DNA of 64,000 nucleotides, taken from Phytohabitans houttuyneae. Its GTDB lineage: Bacteria > Actinomycetota > Actinomycetes > Mycobacteriales > Micromonosporaceae. Every line of letters starts with the position of its first letter. Within the stretch, counting starts at the first letter, position 1. Location of the stretch: assembly GCF_011764425.1 (NCBI RefSeq), contig NZ_BLPF01000001.1, positions 558,001-622,000 of the forward strand, in the 5' to 3' direction. Position numbers and translations under genes: made by a program. Below the pieces are notes generated by a model. It made no database searches, had not been told where the DNA came from, and was given only the letters and a program-made list of their open reading frames with translations. Positions 50,950-60,301 of this stretch are shown in pieces.

Positions 50950-51884
50950 CTGTCTCCCGTAGTCCGCGCAGCCTGATCCTCGAACGCATCATGCGTTTGC
51001 AAAAGCTTGAAGGTCTCCGGCGGCATTTGGTAGTACGAGCCGAGTTTATAGTACTCACCGGTGGGCGACAATGTGCTGCCGTATACAAGCACACGCTCGT
51101 CGGCGTATGCGTGTGGCGCGCTCTTGGCGAATTGCGCGATCTGCGGTTCAATCCGCGCGGGAAGCGCGTTGGCGTCCTGCGTGAGAACGGCGAAACAGAT
51201 ACGGTCGACCTTCGCCGAGTCCCAGCCGACGGTGATGTAGATCGAGAACGACTTCTGGATGAACTCGAGTGTCCGCTCGCTCGGCGCCGGCAGCCCGAGC
51301 TCCTCCAGCATCGCCAGGATCACCTTCGGCTCCAGGCAACCGTCCGGCAGCTTGCCGAAGTAGACGTTCATCGTCCGGTGCTGGTAGTCGATGCCGACCA
51401 TCGTCACGTGGTCGGCCAGGCCGTGGTGGGCGAAGGCGCCGGCGTTTTCCGCGACGGCGCCCGGCACCGAGGGCACGCCGGTGAGCGTGGCCAGCGACGG
51501 CAGGTTGTCCAGGGCGAAGAAGGCATAGGTCTTCTTGAACCCGCCGGTGACGCCGACGTCGATCGCGTAGCCCCGGACCGGGCAGCGCTCCTCGATGTCG
51601 GAAAGCAGCGTGCCGACCGGGTGCTCCGTCTTGTCGATGAAGCCGTTGGACAGCGCGCGCGAGTACGGGTCGACGCCGCCCGCGGGCACCGTGATGGTGT
51701 AGTCGAGCTCCGCCGACTGGCCCTCGCCGCTGGCCATGCTCAGCACGACGACGGCGTCCGCGAGGGCGTCCTCGAAGGCGGTCAGGACCGGCCAGACATT
51801 TTCCCGCGAGCAGGTCACATCGAGCAACCCGGACGCTTCCTCGATGGCCGAATATACTTCTTCCCGCTTGGTGACTGCGGACAT
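50946..51884 (-). CDS. ABBA-fold aromatic prenyltransferase 2, closest to NphB
   Basis: 312 residues. NphB-like throughout: CSRENVWPVLTAFEDAL, VLSMASGEGQSAELDYTITV with the Mg-binding Asp, VTGGFKKTYAFFALDNLP, GIDYQHRTMNVYFGKLP, RICFAVLTQDANALP and TLSPTGEYYKLGSYY. NphB puts a geranyl group on THN-derived rings in naphterpin biosynthesis. GGAGG five bases before ATG at 51884. It stands between prenyltransferase 3 and idi in the THN operon, so a THN-derived acceptor is likely. Confidence 0.94.
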   Translation of the reverse strand: MSAVTKREEVYSAIEEASGLLDVTCSRENVWPVLTAFEDALADAVVVLSMASGEGQSAELDYTITVPAGGVDPYSRALSNGFIDKTEHPVGTLLSDIEERCPVRGYAIDVGVTGGFKKTYAFFALDNLPSLATLTGVPSVPGAVAENAGAFAHHGLADHVTMVGIDYQHRTMNVYFGKLPDGCLEPKVILAMLEELGLPAPSERTLEFIQKSFSIYITVGWDSAKVDRICFAVLTQDANALPARIEPQIAQFAKSAPHAYADERVLVYGSTLSPTGEYYKLGSYYQMPPETFKLLQTHDAFEDQAARTTGDR

Positions 51885-51919
51885 TTGACCTCCACTACCG
51901 CTTGCGGACGGGGCGACCA

Positions 51920-52839
51920 CTATGCAGCGTCCTCATTGGAGTCGGACAGGAGCATAAGGTCCAGCATCTGGGGCCGCCATCGATAATACGACTGGAGTTT
52001 GTTGTACTCCCCGCGCTGGGCCGACGTGACCGCGTACACATACCTGCGATCCGCGGCGTCGTACGTGTACGGCGCGCTTTTCACGAACTGCTCGATTTTG
52101 GGGTCGAGCGGGACGGAAAGGGCCGTCGGGTCCTGCGTCATCACGGCGAACGTGATGCGCTCCACCCGCTCCGACTCCCAGCCGAGCGTGACGTAGATGC
52201 CGAACGCCTGCTCGCCGAGGGTCAGCAGCTCCGCGCTCGGCTCGGGCAGGCCGAGCTCGCCGAGCATCGCCCGGATGGTGGTCGGCACGAAGCACTCGGG
52301 GGTATCTCGCCGAAATAGACATTTACCGACCTCGACGGGTAGTCGATGCCGACGAGACTCGCGTTGTGTGCCAGGCCGTGGCGGGCGAAGAAGTCGAGGT
52401 TTTCCGCCATGGCGCGCGGCGCGGACGGGACGGCTGCCAGCGTCGCCAGGCTCTGCAGCGCGTCACCGGGGAAGAACGTCCAGGTCTTCTTGAAGCCGTC
52501 GACCACGCCGAAGTCGATGCCGTAGCAGTCGATCGGGCAGTGCTCGGCCAGGTCGGCCAGCAGCGCGCCGACCGGGTGGTCCGTCTTGTCCGTGAGGCCG
52601 CTCGACAGCGCGAGGGCGTACGGGTCGACGTCCTTGGGGAGCATCGTGAAACGGCAGTCGAGGTCGCCTTCGCCGCGCGCGCCGGTCGCCACCCGGAAAG
52701 CGATCACCGCCTGCCCGAGCAGGTCCGCGTAGGTGGTCAGGACGGGCCAGACCTCGTCCCGCGCGCAGGGTGCGTCGACCAGCCGGGCCGCCTCCTCGAT
52801 GTCCGCGTAGAGACCTTCCAGCTCAGCGGTCCCGGACAT
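51920..52839 (-). CDS. ABBA-fold aromatic prenyltransferase 3; apparent -1 frameshift
   Basis: About 306 residues if repaired. N-terminal part: CARDEVWPVLTTYADLL, GDLDCRFTMLP, TDKTDHPVGALLADLAEH, YGIDFGVVDGFKKTWTFF, GIDYPSRSVNVYFGEIPP. C-terminal part in another frame: RAMLGELGLPEPSAELLTLG, YVTLGWESERVERITFAV, AQRGEYNKLQSYY. They join at the G-run 52298-52302 by adding one base, giving EIPPECFVPTTIRAM. Closest to prenyltransferase 1. If the frameshift is real this copy is dead and the cluster has two working ABBA enzymes. Ribosome site GGAGGAA. Confidence 0.88.
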
Positions 52840-52867
52840 GGTTCCTCCAGTTCGTCTCGGTCGAGCG

Positions 52868-53865
52868 CTACCGGGCGAGGATCACGGTGGCGGGCGACGG
52901 TGTGGGGTGGAACGAGATGTCGTCGAAGCCCGCCTTGGTCAGCCACGCGTGGTAGTCGGCCTGCCGCCAGGTCGTCCCCTGCCTGCTCTTGAGCAGCATC
53001 TCGGCGGCGAACAGCAGCGCGAAGGGCGGCCCGGAGCGGTCGTCGTCCACGACGAAGTCGCAGATGACGAGCGTGCCGCCGGGCTTGAGCGCGCCGCGGA
53101 TCTTGGCGAGGAGCGCGATGTTGTCCTGCGGCCCTCCTGGTGCGCGATGTGCGAGTACACCGCGATGTCGTGGACGGCGGTGCCGAAGTCGGTGGTGTGG
53201 AAGTCGCCGTCGACGCACGTGAACCGGTCGCCGACGCCCCGTTCCGCCACGAGCCGGCGGGCGATCGCGTTTATCGGTCCCCAGTCCAGCTGCGTCGCGC
53301 GGGCGGCGGGGTTGAGGCTCAGCCAGGTCGCGGAGTAGATGCCCGAGCCGCCGCCGACGTCGAGGATGGAGATCTCACCGGCCTCCGCCACGCGCAGCAG
53401 CTCGGCGGCGGTCGTCGCCACCGGTACCGACTGTGCGGCGATGGCCTGCACCAGCTTTTCCCAGTGCGGGTTGTCGGCCACCTCGACGGTCGCGTCGGTG
53501 AGCGGCCCGCCAACCCGGACGGTCTCGGGCAGCGTCGACACTGCGCCCATGTGGGCGAGCTTGAGCTGGGCGAAGCTGCTCAGGCAGGTGGGCTTGCCCT
53601 CGACGAGGAACGTGGCCGCCTCGATGGTGTTGCGGTACCCGCCGTCGCCGACCTCGACGAGGCCGAGGCTGACCAGCCCGTCGAGGAGGGTCTGCGCGCC
53701 CCGGGCGGAGATGCCGGCCCGCTCGGCGAGCTGGTCCGCGTCGCGCGCGCCGGCCTCGAGGTGGGTGAACAGCGCGTGGCTCGCCGCCGCGCCCAGGATG
53801 CCGGTGGCCCAGTACCCGTTGATGAGCCGCATGATCCGGTCGGGAGCCAGCTCGTCCGCGGTCAT
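52868..53865 (-). CDS. SAM methyltransferase (plant OMT-like/AcmM type); apparent -1 frameshift
   Basis: About 332 residues if repaired. N-terminal helical dimerisation domain (MRLINGYWATGILGAAASHA, GISARGAQTLLDGLVSLG), SAM-binding ILDVGGGSGIYSATWLS (about 180), FHTTDFGTAVHDIAVYSHIAH, then after the frame change at 53131-53134 the continuation GPQDNIALLAKIRGALKPGG and LVICDFVVDDDRSGP. Naphthoquinone meroterpenoids carry C- and O-methyl groups; furaquinocin and naphterpin clusters have related enzymes. Site of methylation is unknown. Its ATG overlaps the aminotransferase stop (ATGA). Confidence 0.85.
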
Positions 53866-55004
53866 GCCGCCCCTTCCCTGGCGCCGGCGCGCACCGCGGC
53901 CCGCAGGGCGTCGACCACCCGGTCGACCTGCTCCATGCTGAGCTCGGCGTGCATCGGGATGGCGAGGTTGCGCTGGAAGAGGTCGGCGGAGACCGGGCAC
54001 GCCTGCTTGGCCTCGTACACCGGCTGCAGGTGGCACGCCCACGTCCCGTGCCCGCAGCCGATGCCTTGCGCCCGCAGGGCGGCCGCCACGGCCGAGCGGT
54101 CCACAGTGGAGTCCAGCGTCACCATGTACGTCTGCCAGGCGTGTGTGCGGTCGTCCGGCACGTGCGGCAGGGTGAGCAGCTCTTCGCCGGCCAGCAGCTC
54201 GGCGTACCGGGCCGCGACCGCCTGCCGGCGCGAAAGCAGCTCGTCGACGCGCCGCAGCTGCACCAGCAGGATGGCGGCGGCGATGTCGGAGAGCTTGTAG
54301 TTGTAGCCGATCTCGGTGAACTCGGGGATCGGCAGGCCGACCACGCGCGCCTGGTCGAAGATGCTGCCGATGCCGAAGGACGAGCGGATCCGGGCGTCCG
54401 CCGCCAGCGCCGGGTCGGCCGTCAGCAGGGCGCCGCCCTCACCGCTGGTGGCGCCCTTGCGCCCGTGGAAGGACAGGCAGGCGACCGGCGCCAGCGCACC
54501 CGCCGGGCGCCCCTGGTAGGTCGCGCCGACCGAGCAGGCGGCGTCCTCGACGAGGAACAGCCCGTGCCGCTCGGCGATGGCCGCGAGCTCGGCGTAGTCC
54601 GCGGGCAGGCCGACGGTGTCCACCGCGATCACGCCGACCGTCCGCGGGCCGACCAGGTCGGCGACCGCGCGCGGGTCCACGGTGCCGGTGTCGGCGCGCA
54701 CGTCGGCGAAGACCGGCACACCGCCGACGTACCGCACCGCGTGGGCCGGCGCGGGGAACGTGAAGTCGGCGACGATGACCTCGTCGCCCGGCTGGACGCC
54801 GAGCGCGAGCATCGCCAGGTGGAGGGCGGCGCCGCAGTTGCTCAGCGCCACCGCGCCGCCGGCACCGTAGCGGGCGGCCAGCTCGGCTTCGAGGGCCTTG
54901 CCCTTCGGGCCCTGTCCGGCCGGCCAGCCCGACGCGAACACCTCGGCGACGGCCGCCAGCTCCTGCTCGCCCAGGCTCGCGTGCACCTGAGGGATGTTGT
55001 CCAT
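53862..55004 (-). CDS. DegT/DnrJ/EryC1-type PLP aminotransferase
   Basis: 380 residues. Fold type I with ALSNCGAALHLAML (cofactor loop, about 53), VEDAACSVGATYQG (Asp154) and the Schiff-base Lys183 in SFHGRKGATSGEGG. DegT enzymes mostly act on ketosugars, but in furaquinocin, naphterpin and napyradiomycin-type clusters a member next to the THN synthase aminates the flaviolin-type ring (8-aminoflaviolin). The identical neighbourhood (THN synthase, cupin, aminotransferase) makes that the likely role. No sugar genes are present. Confidence 0.9.
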   Translation of the reverse strand: MDNIPQVHASLGEQELAAVAEVFASGWPAGQGPKGKALEAELAARYGAGGAVALSNCGAALHLAMLALGVQPGDEVIVADFTFPAPAHAVRYVGGVPVFADVRADTGTVDPRAVADLVGPRTVGVIAVDTVGLPADYAELAAIAERHGLFLVEDAACSVGATYQGRPAGALAPVACLSFHGRKGATSGEGGALLTADPALAADARIRSSFGIGSIFDQARVVGLPIPEFTEIGYNYKLSDIAAAILLVQLRRVDELLSRRQAVAARYAELLAGEELLTLPHVPDDRTHAWQTYMVTLDSTVDRSAVAAALRAQGIGCGHGTWACHLQPVYEAKQACPVSADLFQRNLAIPMHAELSMEQVDRVVDALRAAVRAGAREGAA

Positions 55005-55009
55005 TGTGG

Positions 55010-55549
55010 TCACCTTCGGCTGGTGTGGTGGGGCACGGGCCCGTAGCGCAGCGGCGTGATCTGGCTGACGTCGTAGCGGTCGCGCAGCTTCTGCACGGCC
55101 TCCGGGTCCACCGACTGTCCGGTTGAGAAGATCTCGCAGATCTCCTCGAAGTAGCGCTCGTGGTCCGGCGACGGGTAGCTCTGGAAGAGCATGCGCACCG
55201 GCTTGTCGGTGGCGTTGCGGAAGGCGTGCGGGCAACCGGGTGGTACGAACATGCAGCTGCCCGCGCCCGCGCGGGCGACCCGGTCGCCGGCCGGCGACTC
55301 CCAGTCGTGCCAGCCGTCGGCCGTGCGGGTGACCGGCTCGAAGGCGAGCAGTTCGAGCTCACCCTCCAGGACGTAGAAGAACTCCTGCGAGCGGTGGTGG
55401 GTGTGCGCGCCGACGTCGAAGCCGGGCGGCACCACGACCTCGAAGCAGGACACGACGGAGCCGTCCGCCGCGGTCACCTTGAACGTGACCTCCTGCGCCT
55501 TGGTGACCAGCTTCCGGCCGTGACCGGCCGGGACGATCGAGCCACTCAT
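55010..55549 (-). CDS. cupin monooxygenase, MomA-like (THN to flaviolin)
   Basis: 179 residues with a single cupin barrel: VPPGFDVGAHTHHRSQEFF followed by YVLEGELELL, and a second motif MFVPPGCPHAFRN. MomA-type quinone-forming cupins oxidise 1,3,6,8-tetrahydroxynaphthalene to flaviolin; the gene sits directly after the THN synthase with an ATGA overlap, as expected. Metal ligands appear to be the paired His near residue 50 and His at about 123. Confidence 0.88.
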   Translation of the reverse strand: MSGSIVPAGHGRKLVTKAQEVTFKVTAADGSVVSCFEVVVPPGFDVGAHTHHRSQEFFYVLEGELELLAFEPVTRTADGWHDWESPAGDRVARAGAGSCMFVPPGCPHAFRNATDKPVRMLFQSYPSPDHERYFEEICEIFSTGQSVDPEAVQKLRDRYDVSQITPLRYGPVPHHTSRR

Positions 55550-56643
55550 GCGACGCGCTCCCCCGCCGTCTGCGCCAGGTCCCGGCCGGCGGGTACCTCG
55601 GCGGTCCAGCTGCCGACCGCCATCTCGGCGGTGATGCCGGGGCCGAAGCCCGCGACGATGCCGGTGGCGCCCGGCATGATGACACCGTCGTCGAACAGCC
55701 GGCGCAGCGCGTCGAGCACGACCGCGCTGGCGATGTTCCCGTACTCGGTGAGCGTCGCCCAGCTGTACCGGAACATCTCGCGGTCGACGTCGAGAAACTT
55801 GCTCAGGTCGTCCAGGATCCGCGGACCGCCGGCGTGGATGATGTAGAAGTCGAGGGCGCGGACGTCCCAGCCGTGGTCGGTGGCGAGGTCGCGCAGCACC
55901 GGGGCCAGCGGCTCCATCGTCCCCGGGACGCGCCGGTCGAGCTGGAAGTGAAAGCCTGTCGCCCGCACCGCGTAGGAGATCCACTCCTCGGTGTTCGGGA
56001 TGAGGTACGAGGCGTTGCGCTCCAGCGCGATGCCGGTGCCGCCGCGACCGCGCACCACAGCGGCCGCGACGGCGTCGCCGAACAGGCCGTCGGACAGCAG
56101 CGATCCGACGCCGTCGTCCTCGGGCTGGTAGCACAGCGAGCACAGTTCACAAGAGACGATCAGTACGTTGCTGTCCGGGTACGCGGTGCAGAAGTCGTGG
56201 GCGCGGTTGATGGCCGCCCCGCCGGCCGCACAGCCCAGCTGCGCGATCGGTATCTGCCGCGTGTCGAAGCGGAACCCCAGGTTGTTTATCAACCAGGCGG
56301 TCAGTGACGGCATGAGGAAGCCGGTACACGAGACATAGACGATCACGTCGATGTCGTGTGCCAGCAGCCCGGCGTTCGCGAGGGCCTCCTCGACGACCGC
56401 CGGGCACCGCTTCTTCGACTCGCGCTCGTAGACGCGGTTGCGCTCCTCGAACCCGGGGTGGCGCAGCGTCTGCTCGATGGGCTGGACGATGTGGCGCTTT
56501 CGTACGCCGGTGTTCTGGATCAGCCGGAGTACCAACGGGAGCTGCGGCTTGCCGGCATGCACCCGCGCGGCGAACTCCAGCGTCTCTTCCATCGTGATGA
56601 CGTGCTCGGGCACGCTCACCGACGGCTTGCACAAGGTTGGCAT
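55546..56643 (-). CDS. rppA: type III polyketide synthase, 1,3,6,8-tetrahydroxynaphthalene synthase
   Basis: 365 residues. Builds THN from five malonyl-CoA. Catalytic triad: Cys138 (AQLGCAAGGAA), His270 (FYIIHAGGPR), Asn303 (EYGNIASAV). Cys106 (VYVSCTGF), characteristic of THN synthases such as SCO1206 and important for its cyclisation, is also present, at the same number. It is the entry enzyme of the right-hand module and begins the THN block of the operon (THN synthase-cupin-aminotransferase-methyltransferase-prenyltransferases). Confidence 0.95.
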   Translation of the reverse strand: MPTLCKPSVSVPEHVITMEETLEFAARVHAGKPQLPLVLRLIQNTGVRKRHIVQPIEQTLRHPGFEERNRVYERESKKRCPAVVEEALANAGLLAHDIDVIVYVSCTGFLMPSLTAWLINNLGFRFDTRQIPIAQLGCAAGGAAINRAHDFCTAYPDSNVLIVSCELCSLCYQPEDDGVGSLLSDGLFGDAVAAAVVRGRGGTGIALERNASYLIPNTEEWISYAVRATGFHFQLDRRVPGTMEPLAPVLRDLATDHGWDVRALDFYIIHAGGPRILDDLSKFLDVDREMFRYSWATLTEYGNIASAVVLDALRRLFDDGVIMPGATGIVAGFGPGITAEMAVGSWTAEVPAGRDLAQTAGERVA

Positions 56644-56657
56644 GTCCCCTGGTCCGC

Positions 56658-57413
56658 TCAGCGCCCGTCGAACTCGGCGAGCACGCCGTCCCACAGCCCG
56701 GTTCGGGCTCGGACCGCCGCCACACTGACCGCGTGCGCCTCGGCCTCGCGGACCGGGTCGCCGTCGCACAGCGAGGCGAGCAGGCGCAGCGCGAGCGGGC
56801 CGTGCTCGTCGTGGTCCAGCGCGATGTGCCGGTCCAGGTAGTGCCGGAAGACCGGTGCGTTGGCGAGCACCACGTCCACATTGGCCCGTACCGCCGAGAA
56901 CACGTCCGGCAGCAGGTTCTCGCGGCCGTGGCAGAAGGAGGAGGCCACCTCGTGCGGCGCGCCGTTCATGGCCACGTCGAGGGTGTGGCCGACGAACTCG
57001 CGGACGCTCGGCGGGATCTTCGGGTCCTTGAGGGCCGCGGCGGGCGTCAGTCCACTGTCGAGTGCCGCGAGAAACCCGTCGATGGGCCCGGTGTCGGCGC
57101 CGATCTCGTCCATCGCGCGGCGGTACAGCTCGAAGTGGCTGATGTACCCGCCGCCGATGTCCTCGTCGGTCTCCTCGGCGAGCACGATCTCCAGGATGAA
57201 CCGGCCGTGGTCGGCCCGCCCGCGCGGGCGCCAGGGCAGGGTCACCGTGGTCACCTCGGTCTGCAGGCGCTTGAGCAGTGTGAAGAAGTCCCAGACCGCG
57301 AACACGTGGTGCTTCATGAAGGTCCGCAGCCGGTCCTCGGTGGTGATCTGGGTGTAGAGGGGGTGGTCGATCAGTTCGGCACGCGCCGTGTCGAACTCAG
57401 CAAGCACGGTCAA
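56658..57413 (-). CDS. DUF3050 protein, heme-oxygenase-like fold
   Basis: 251 residues, mainly helical. Sequence features: HPLYTQITTEDRLRTFMKHH, VFAVWDFFTLLKRLQ, ETDEDIGGGYISHFELYRRAM, SFCHGRENLLPDVF, FRHYLDRHIALDHDEHGPL. The family is DUF3050, expected to adopt the heme-oxygenase/TenA-like bundle; the HH, EET-E and H-LDHDEH residues could bind a di-iron centre, as in other heme-oxygenase-like di-iron oxidases. It lies directly before the THN synthase in the operon, so oxidation of a naphthol or of the amine is possible. TTG start preceded by AGGAGG; GTG at 57407 is an alternative. Confidence 0.75.
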   Translation of the reverse strand: MTVLAEFDTARAELIDHPLYTQITTEDRLRTFMKHHVFAVWDFFTLLKRLQTEVTTVTLPWRPRGRADHGRFILEIVLAEETDEDIGGGYISHFELYRRAMDEIGADTGPIDGFLAALDSGLTPAAALKDPKIPPSVREFVGHTLDVAMNGAPHEVASSFCHGRENLLPDVFSAVRANVDVVLANAPVFRHYLDRHIALDHDEHGPLALRLLASLCDGDPVREAEAHAVSVAAVRARTGLWDGVLAEFDGR

Positions 57414-57434
57414 CTTCGCCTCCTGGGGAAATCG

Positions 57435-58505
57435 TCATGCGGTCTTGGTCGCGCAGAGGATCGCCTGCACGGGGATGACGTCCGGTGGTATGTCTGCGGG
57501 GTCCTTGACGACGGTCTTGGTGACCTCGAACCCGCATTCCTGCAGCCAGTGCCGGTAGGTGGAAAGCTTCTGCGGCCCGCCCTGTCCCATCGTGCAGCCG
57601 ATGAAGAAGGCCGGGAAGAAGTCGACGTTGTAGTTGCCGGCGTCCTTGATGTCCTCGGGGTAGACCGGCACCATGATGTGGACCTGCCCGCCGGTGTCGA
57701 GCGAGCGGTGGACGCCTTCGAGGATGCGGTACACGTCGCCCTTGTCGAACATGTCCAGGAAGTGCTTGATCAGCACCACGTCGAAGCCTTGCGGTATCCC
57801 CTCGAAGACGTCGCCGCCGATGAACGAGCAGTGCTCGGCCACCCCGTGGTCGGCGAAGTTGCGCAGGCACTCCGCCTCCTTCTCGGGCAGGTCGAAGGTG
57901 GTCACCTTCAGCCCCGGCGAGGCCGCGTGGCGGTAGGTGTGTATCGCGCCGAGCCCGGTGTTTCCGGCGAGGTCGAGCACGCGCGCGCCGGCGGGGATGT
58001 CGACGTTGCCGAAGAACCACGGGTCGATGCGGGCGGTCACGTTGTCCATCAGCGTCGCCCAGGACTCGCGCAGGTCCTGGTGGTCGGCGACCGCGCCGTA
58101 CAAGGTGCCCTCGGCGCCGTAGAGCTCCTTGAGACCCACGAGGGTGCCGGTGCGGGCGCTGTCGGTGAGGTGGAACAGCTGCCGGAGCGCGACCACCTTG
58201 ATCATGTTCATGTAGGTGAGCGCGCGCTGGAGGTCTGCCTTGGGGACAGTGGCGAGCGCGTCGAGGCGGTACCCGCCGGTCGCCTCGTCGTAGCCGACGA
58301 AGCTCTCCTTGACCAGCAGGTACAGCAGCTGCTCGACCGCGTCCGGCTTGGCTCCGACGGCGGCGCCGAGCTTGGCCGCGGTCATGCCGGGGTTGTCCCG
58401 CAGCGTGTCGATGATGCCCAGCTCGAAGCAGGACAGCAGGGTCATGAACCGCGAGGGTCCCACCATGTACTCGCGGAACCGGGAAAGCGTCGTTTCTGGT
58501 CCCAT
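57435..58505 (-). CDS. SAM-dependent O-/C-methyltransferase 2
   Basis: 356 residues. Dimerisation helices (MVGPSRFMTLLSCFELGIID, KLGAAVGAKPDAVEQLLYLL), SAM motif ARVLDLAGNTGLGAIHTY (about 180), VVLIKHFLDMFDKGDV and GGQVHIMVPVYPEDI. Differs from the other methyltransferase in lacking the usual GGGxG (it has LAGNTG). Belongs to the same plant-OMT-like class seen in naphthoquinone pathways. With the enzyme at 52868 it predicts two methyl groups on the aromatic product. Confidence 0.88.
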   Translation of the reverse strand: MGPETTLSRFREYMVGPSRFMTLLSCFELGIIDTLRDNPGMTAAKLGAAVGAKPDAVEQLLYLLVKESFVGYDEATGGYRLDALATVPKADLQRALTYMNMIKVVALRQLFHLTDSARTGTLVGLKELYGAEGTLYGAVADHQDLRESWATLMDNVTARIDPWFFGNVDIPAGARVLDLAGNTGLGAIHTYRHAASPGLKVTTFDLPEKEAECLRNFADHGVAEHCSFIGGDVFEGIPQGFDVVLIKHFLDMFDKGDVYRILEGVHRSLDTGGQVHIMVPVYPEDIKDAGNYNVDFFPAFFIGCTMGQGGPQKLSTYRHWLQECGFEVTKTVVKDPADIPPDVIPVQAILCATKTA

Positions 58506-58532
58506 GTCACCGGTGCCTTTCGGGTTTGGTCG

Positions 58533-60116
58533 TCACGCCCGCTTCTCCGGCTGCCCGTGGAGCCGGCGGGACAGCTCGATCCGCTGTACCTTCAACGTGG
58601 CCGTCCGCGGCAGCTCGGCCTGCGGGATGTGGATCGGGTCGGCGAGCTGGGGAAAGTCGGCTACGGCCGAGCGCCAGCGGTCCGGGGCCAGCGGCTGGTC
58701 GTCGTGGGTGCAGACCACCGGCACCGGCTCCGCGTTCGGTCCGGGCACCACGACGAGCTCGCTCAGCTCGCGCAGCTTGCCCAGCACCACGTCCTCGATC
58801 TCCAGGCTGCTGCGCACCCCGGGGATCATGTCGACCTCCCGGTCGAGCATGTGCAGGCAGCCGAACCTGGTGCGGTATCCGACGTCGCCGGTGCGCCACC
58901 AGTCGCCGCGCCGGTTGGCGTCGTACCGCTCCTGCTCGCCGAGGTACGTCTTGGCCAGGCCGACCCAGCCGACCTCGATGAAGCCGGGGTTCGCCTCGGA
59001 CGGCGGCCGGCCGTCGCGGCTGACGACGCGGACCCTCGCCGAGCCGGGCATGGCCCAGCCGACGCAGCGCCCGTCCGCCTTGTGCGCCGACCTGCGCAGG
59101 TACGCGCGGCCGACGGCGGGTCCGACCTCGCTCTGGCCGTAGATCTGGAAGAACATCGCGCCGCGCCGCTCGGACGAGCCGACGAGCCGGCCCATCGTGC
59201 GGGGGTGCATCGCGTCGAAGGTGCTGCTGAAGTACTTGACCGACGCGAAGGGTTTGCGCGGGTCGTCGGCGAGCCCTTCCCACTCCATCAACGAGTTGGG
59301 CAGCGCCTCGATCAGCCCCGGCCGGTGCTTGAGGAACAGCTCGGCGACCCGGCCCGGCTCGGACTCGTTCATCAGCAGGACCGGCATCTCGAACATCAGC
59401 GCGAGCGCCATCGCCGCGAACATCCGCGAGTGCACGAAGGAGATGTGGATGGCGACGGTCTCCCGCCGGCGCATGAGGGACAGCAGCACCCACTGCGGCG
59501 TGAGCCGGGCGGCCATGGTCCGCGGCGTGTGCACCACGAGCTTGGGCAGCCCGGTCGTGCCGGAGGTGTGGGTGATCAGCGCGGCCTCGTCCAGCGCCAC
59601 GACCACCGGCCGGACCGGCGGGGATCCGGCGAGGGCGCCGAGCGAGACCGCGTCCGGCCGCTCTCCGGCGATGATTGCCACCCGCCGGGTGAGGTCGGCC
59701 ACGGGTACGCCGGCCAGCGAGTCGAGCTTGGGCCCGTCGGTGAGCAGCCAGGGCTTGTCCAGCCGGTCGAGCAGGGCGCCGACGGTCGCGGCGTCCAGGG
59801 CGGGCGAGAGCATCACGGGTACCGCGCCGACGCGCGACGCCGCCGTGGCCAGCACCCAGACGTCGAAGTTCGCGGTCTTGTAGATCACGACGCGTTCGCC
59901 GGGTGCGACACCGGCCGCGGCCAGCCGGCCGGCGAGGTCGTCGACGTGGTAGGCGATCTCGGCCACGCTCAGGCGCCGCCCGGCCTCGGGCAGCACGCCC
60001 AGGTCGTGGTCGAGGGTGAGCAGGGTGGCGCCGTTCCGGGCCGCGGCGACCTCCGGCACGAGGCCGAGGTGGAGACCGCGCCTGCGTATCGAACTGTGGA
60101 GCAACAAGTGCTTCAT
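58533..60116 (-). CDS. AMP-forming acyl/aryl-CoA ligase-like enzyme 1
   Basis: 527 residues, ANL superfamily. Motifs: ITHTSGTTGLPKLVVHT (about 185), EALPNSLMEWEGL, FQIYGQSEVGPAVG (about 320), RRGDWWRTGDVGYRTRFG and the C-terminal PRTATLKVQRIE with the catalytic Lys. First gene of the THN operon, directly downstream of SARP-type repeats. It is a paralogue of the ligase starting at 62972 (shared THTSGTTG, LEALPN and GQSE blocks), and unlike the PaaK-like enzyme of the left module. The substrate is unknown: an aminohydroxybenzoate, an acyl side chain or a terpenoid acid are candidates. Confidence 0.85.
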   Translation of the reverse strand: MKHLLLHSSIRRRGLHLGLVPEVAAARNGATLLTLDHDLGVLPEAGRRLSVAEIAYHVDDLAGRLAAAGVAPGERVVIYKTANFDVWVLATAASRVGAVPVMLSPALDAATVGALLDRLDKPWLLTDGPKLDSLAGVPVADLTRRVAIIAGERPDAVSLGALAGSPPVRPVVVALDEAALITHTSGTTGLPKLVVHTPRTMAARLTPQWVLLSLMRRRETVAIHISFVHSRMFAAMALALMFEMPVLLMNESEPGRVAELFLKHRPGLIEALPNSLMEWEGLADDPRKPFASVKYFSSTFDAMHPRTMGRLVGSSERRGAMFFQIYGQSEVGPAVGRAYLRRSAHKADGRCVGWAMPGSARVRVVSRDGRPPSEANPGFIEVGWVGLAKTYLGEQERYDANRRGDWWRTGDVGYRTRFGCLHMLDREVDMIPGVRSSLEIEDVVLGKLRELSELVVVPGPNAEPVPVVCTHDDQPLAPDRWRSAVADFPQLADPIHIPQAELPRTATLKVQRIELSRRLHGQPEKRA

Positions 60117-60180
60117 ATGGCCTCGCTCCCTATGCGGTGTCCGCTTCCCGCCGCGCGGTGTGCCGAGCATCGACCACGCG

Positions 60181-60219
60181 ACTTGACCGCGACTATTCGG
60201 TGACTTGGCGGCGGCTTGG
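60181..60219. promoter_or_regulatory. SARP-type direct repeats, array 1 (11-bp period)
   Basis: ACTTGA (60181), ACTATT (60192), ACTTGG (60203), GCTTGG (60214): four units at exact 11-bp steps. On the minus strand the last heptamer TCAAGTC is followed after 8 bases by GATGCT (60171-60166), the spacing known for SARP-activated promoters, about 50 bases before the ligase 1 start. Confidence 0.65.
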
Positions 60220-60301
60220 CTTGTCCACATCGAACGGGCGGCCTGTTTGCGCGCACGGCGGCGGATAACACTGTCCACCGGGGCCAGGCTGGGAAAACGC
60301 G

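Noticed and set aside
56637-60203. Open frame of about 1,190 codons on the plus strand opposite the THN operon
   Set aside because: It is antisense to five well-recognised genes, has no family-like sequence, and such long antisense frames are expected in DNA with very high third-position GC.
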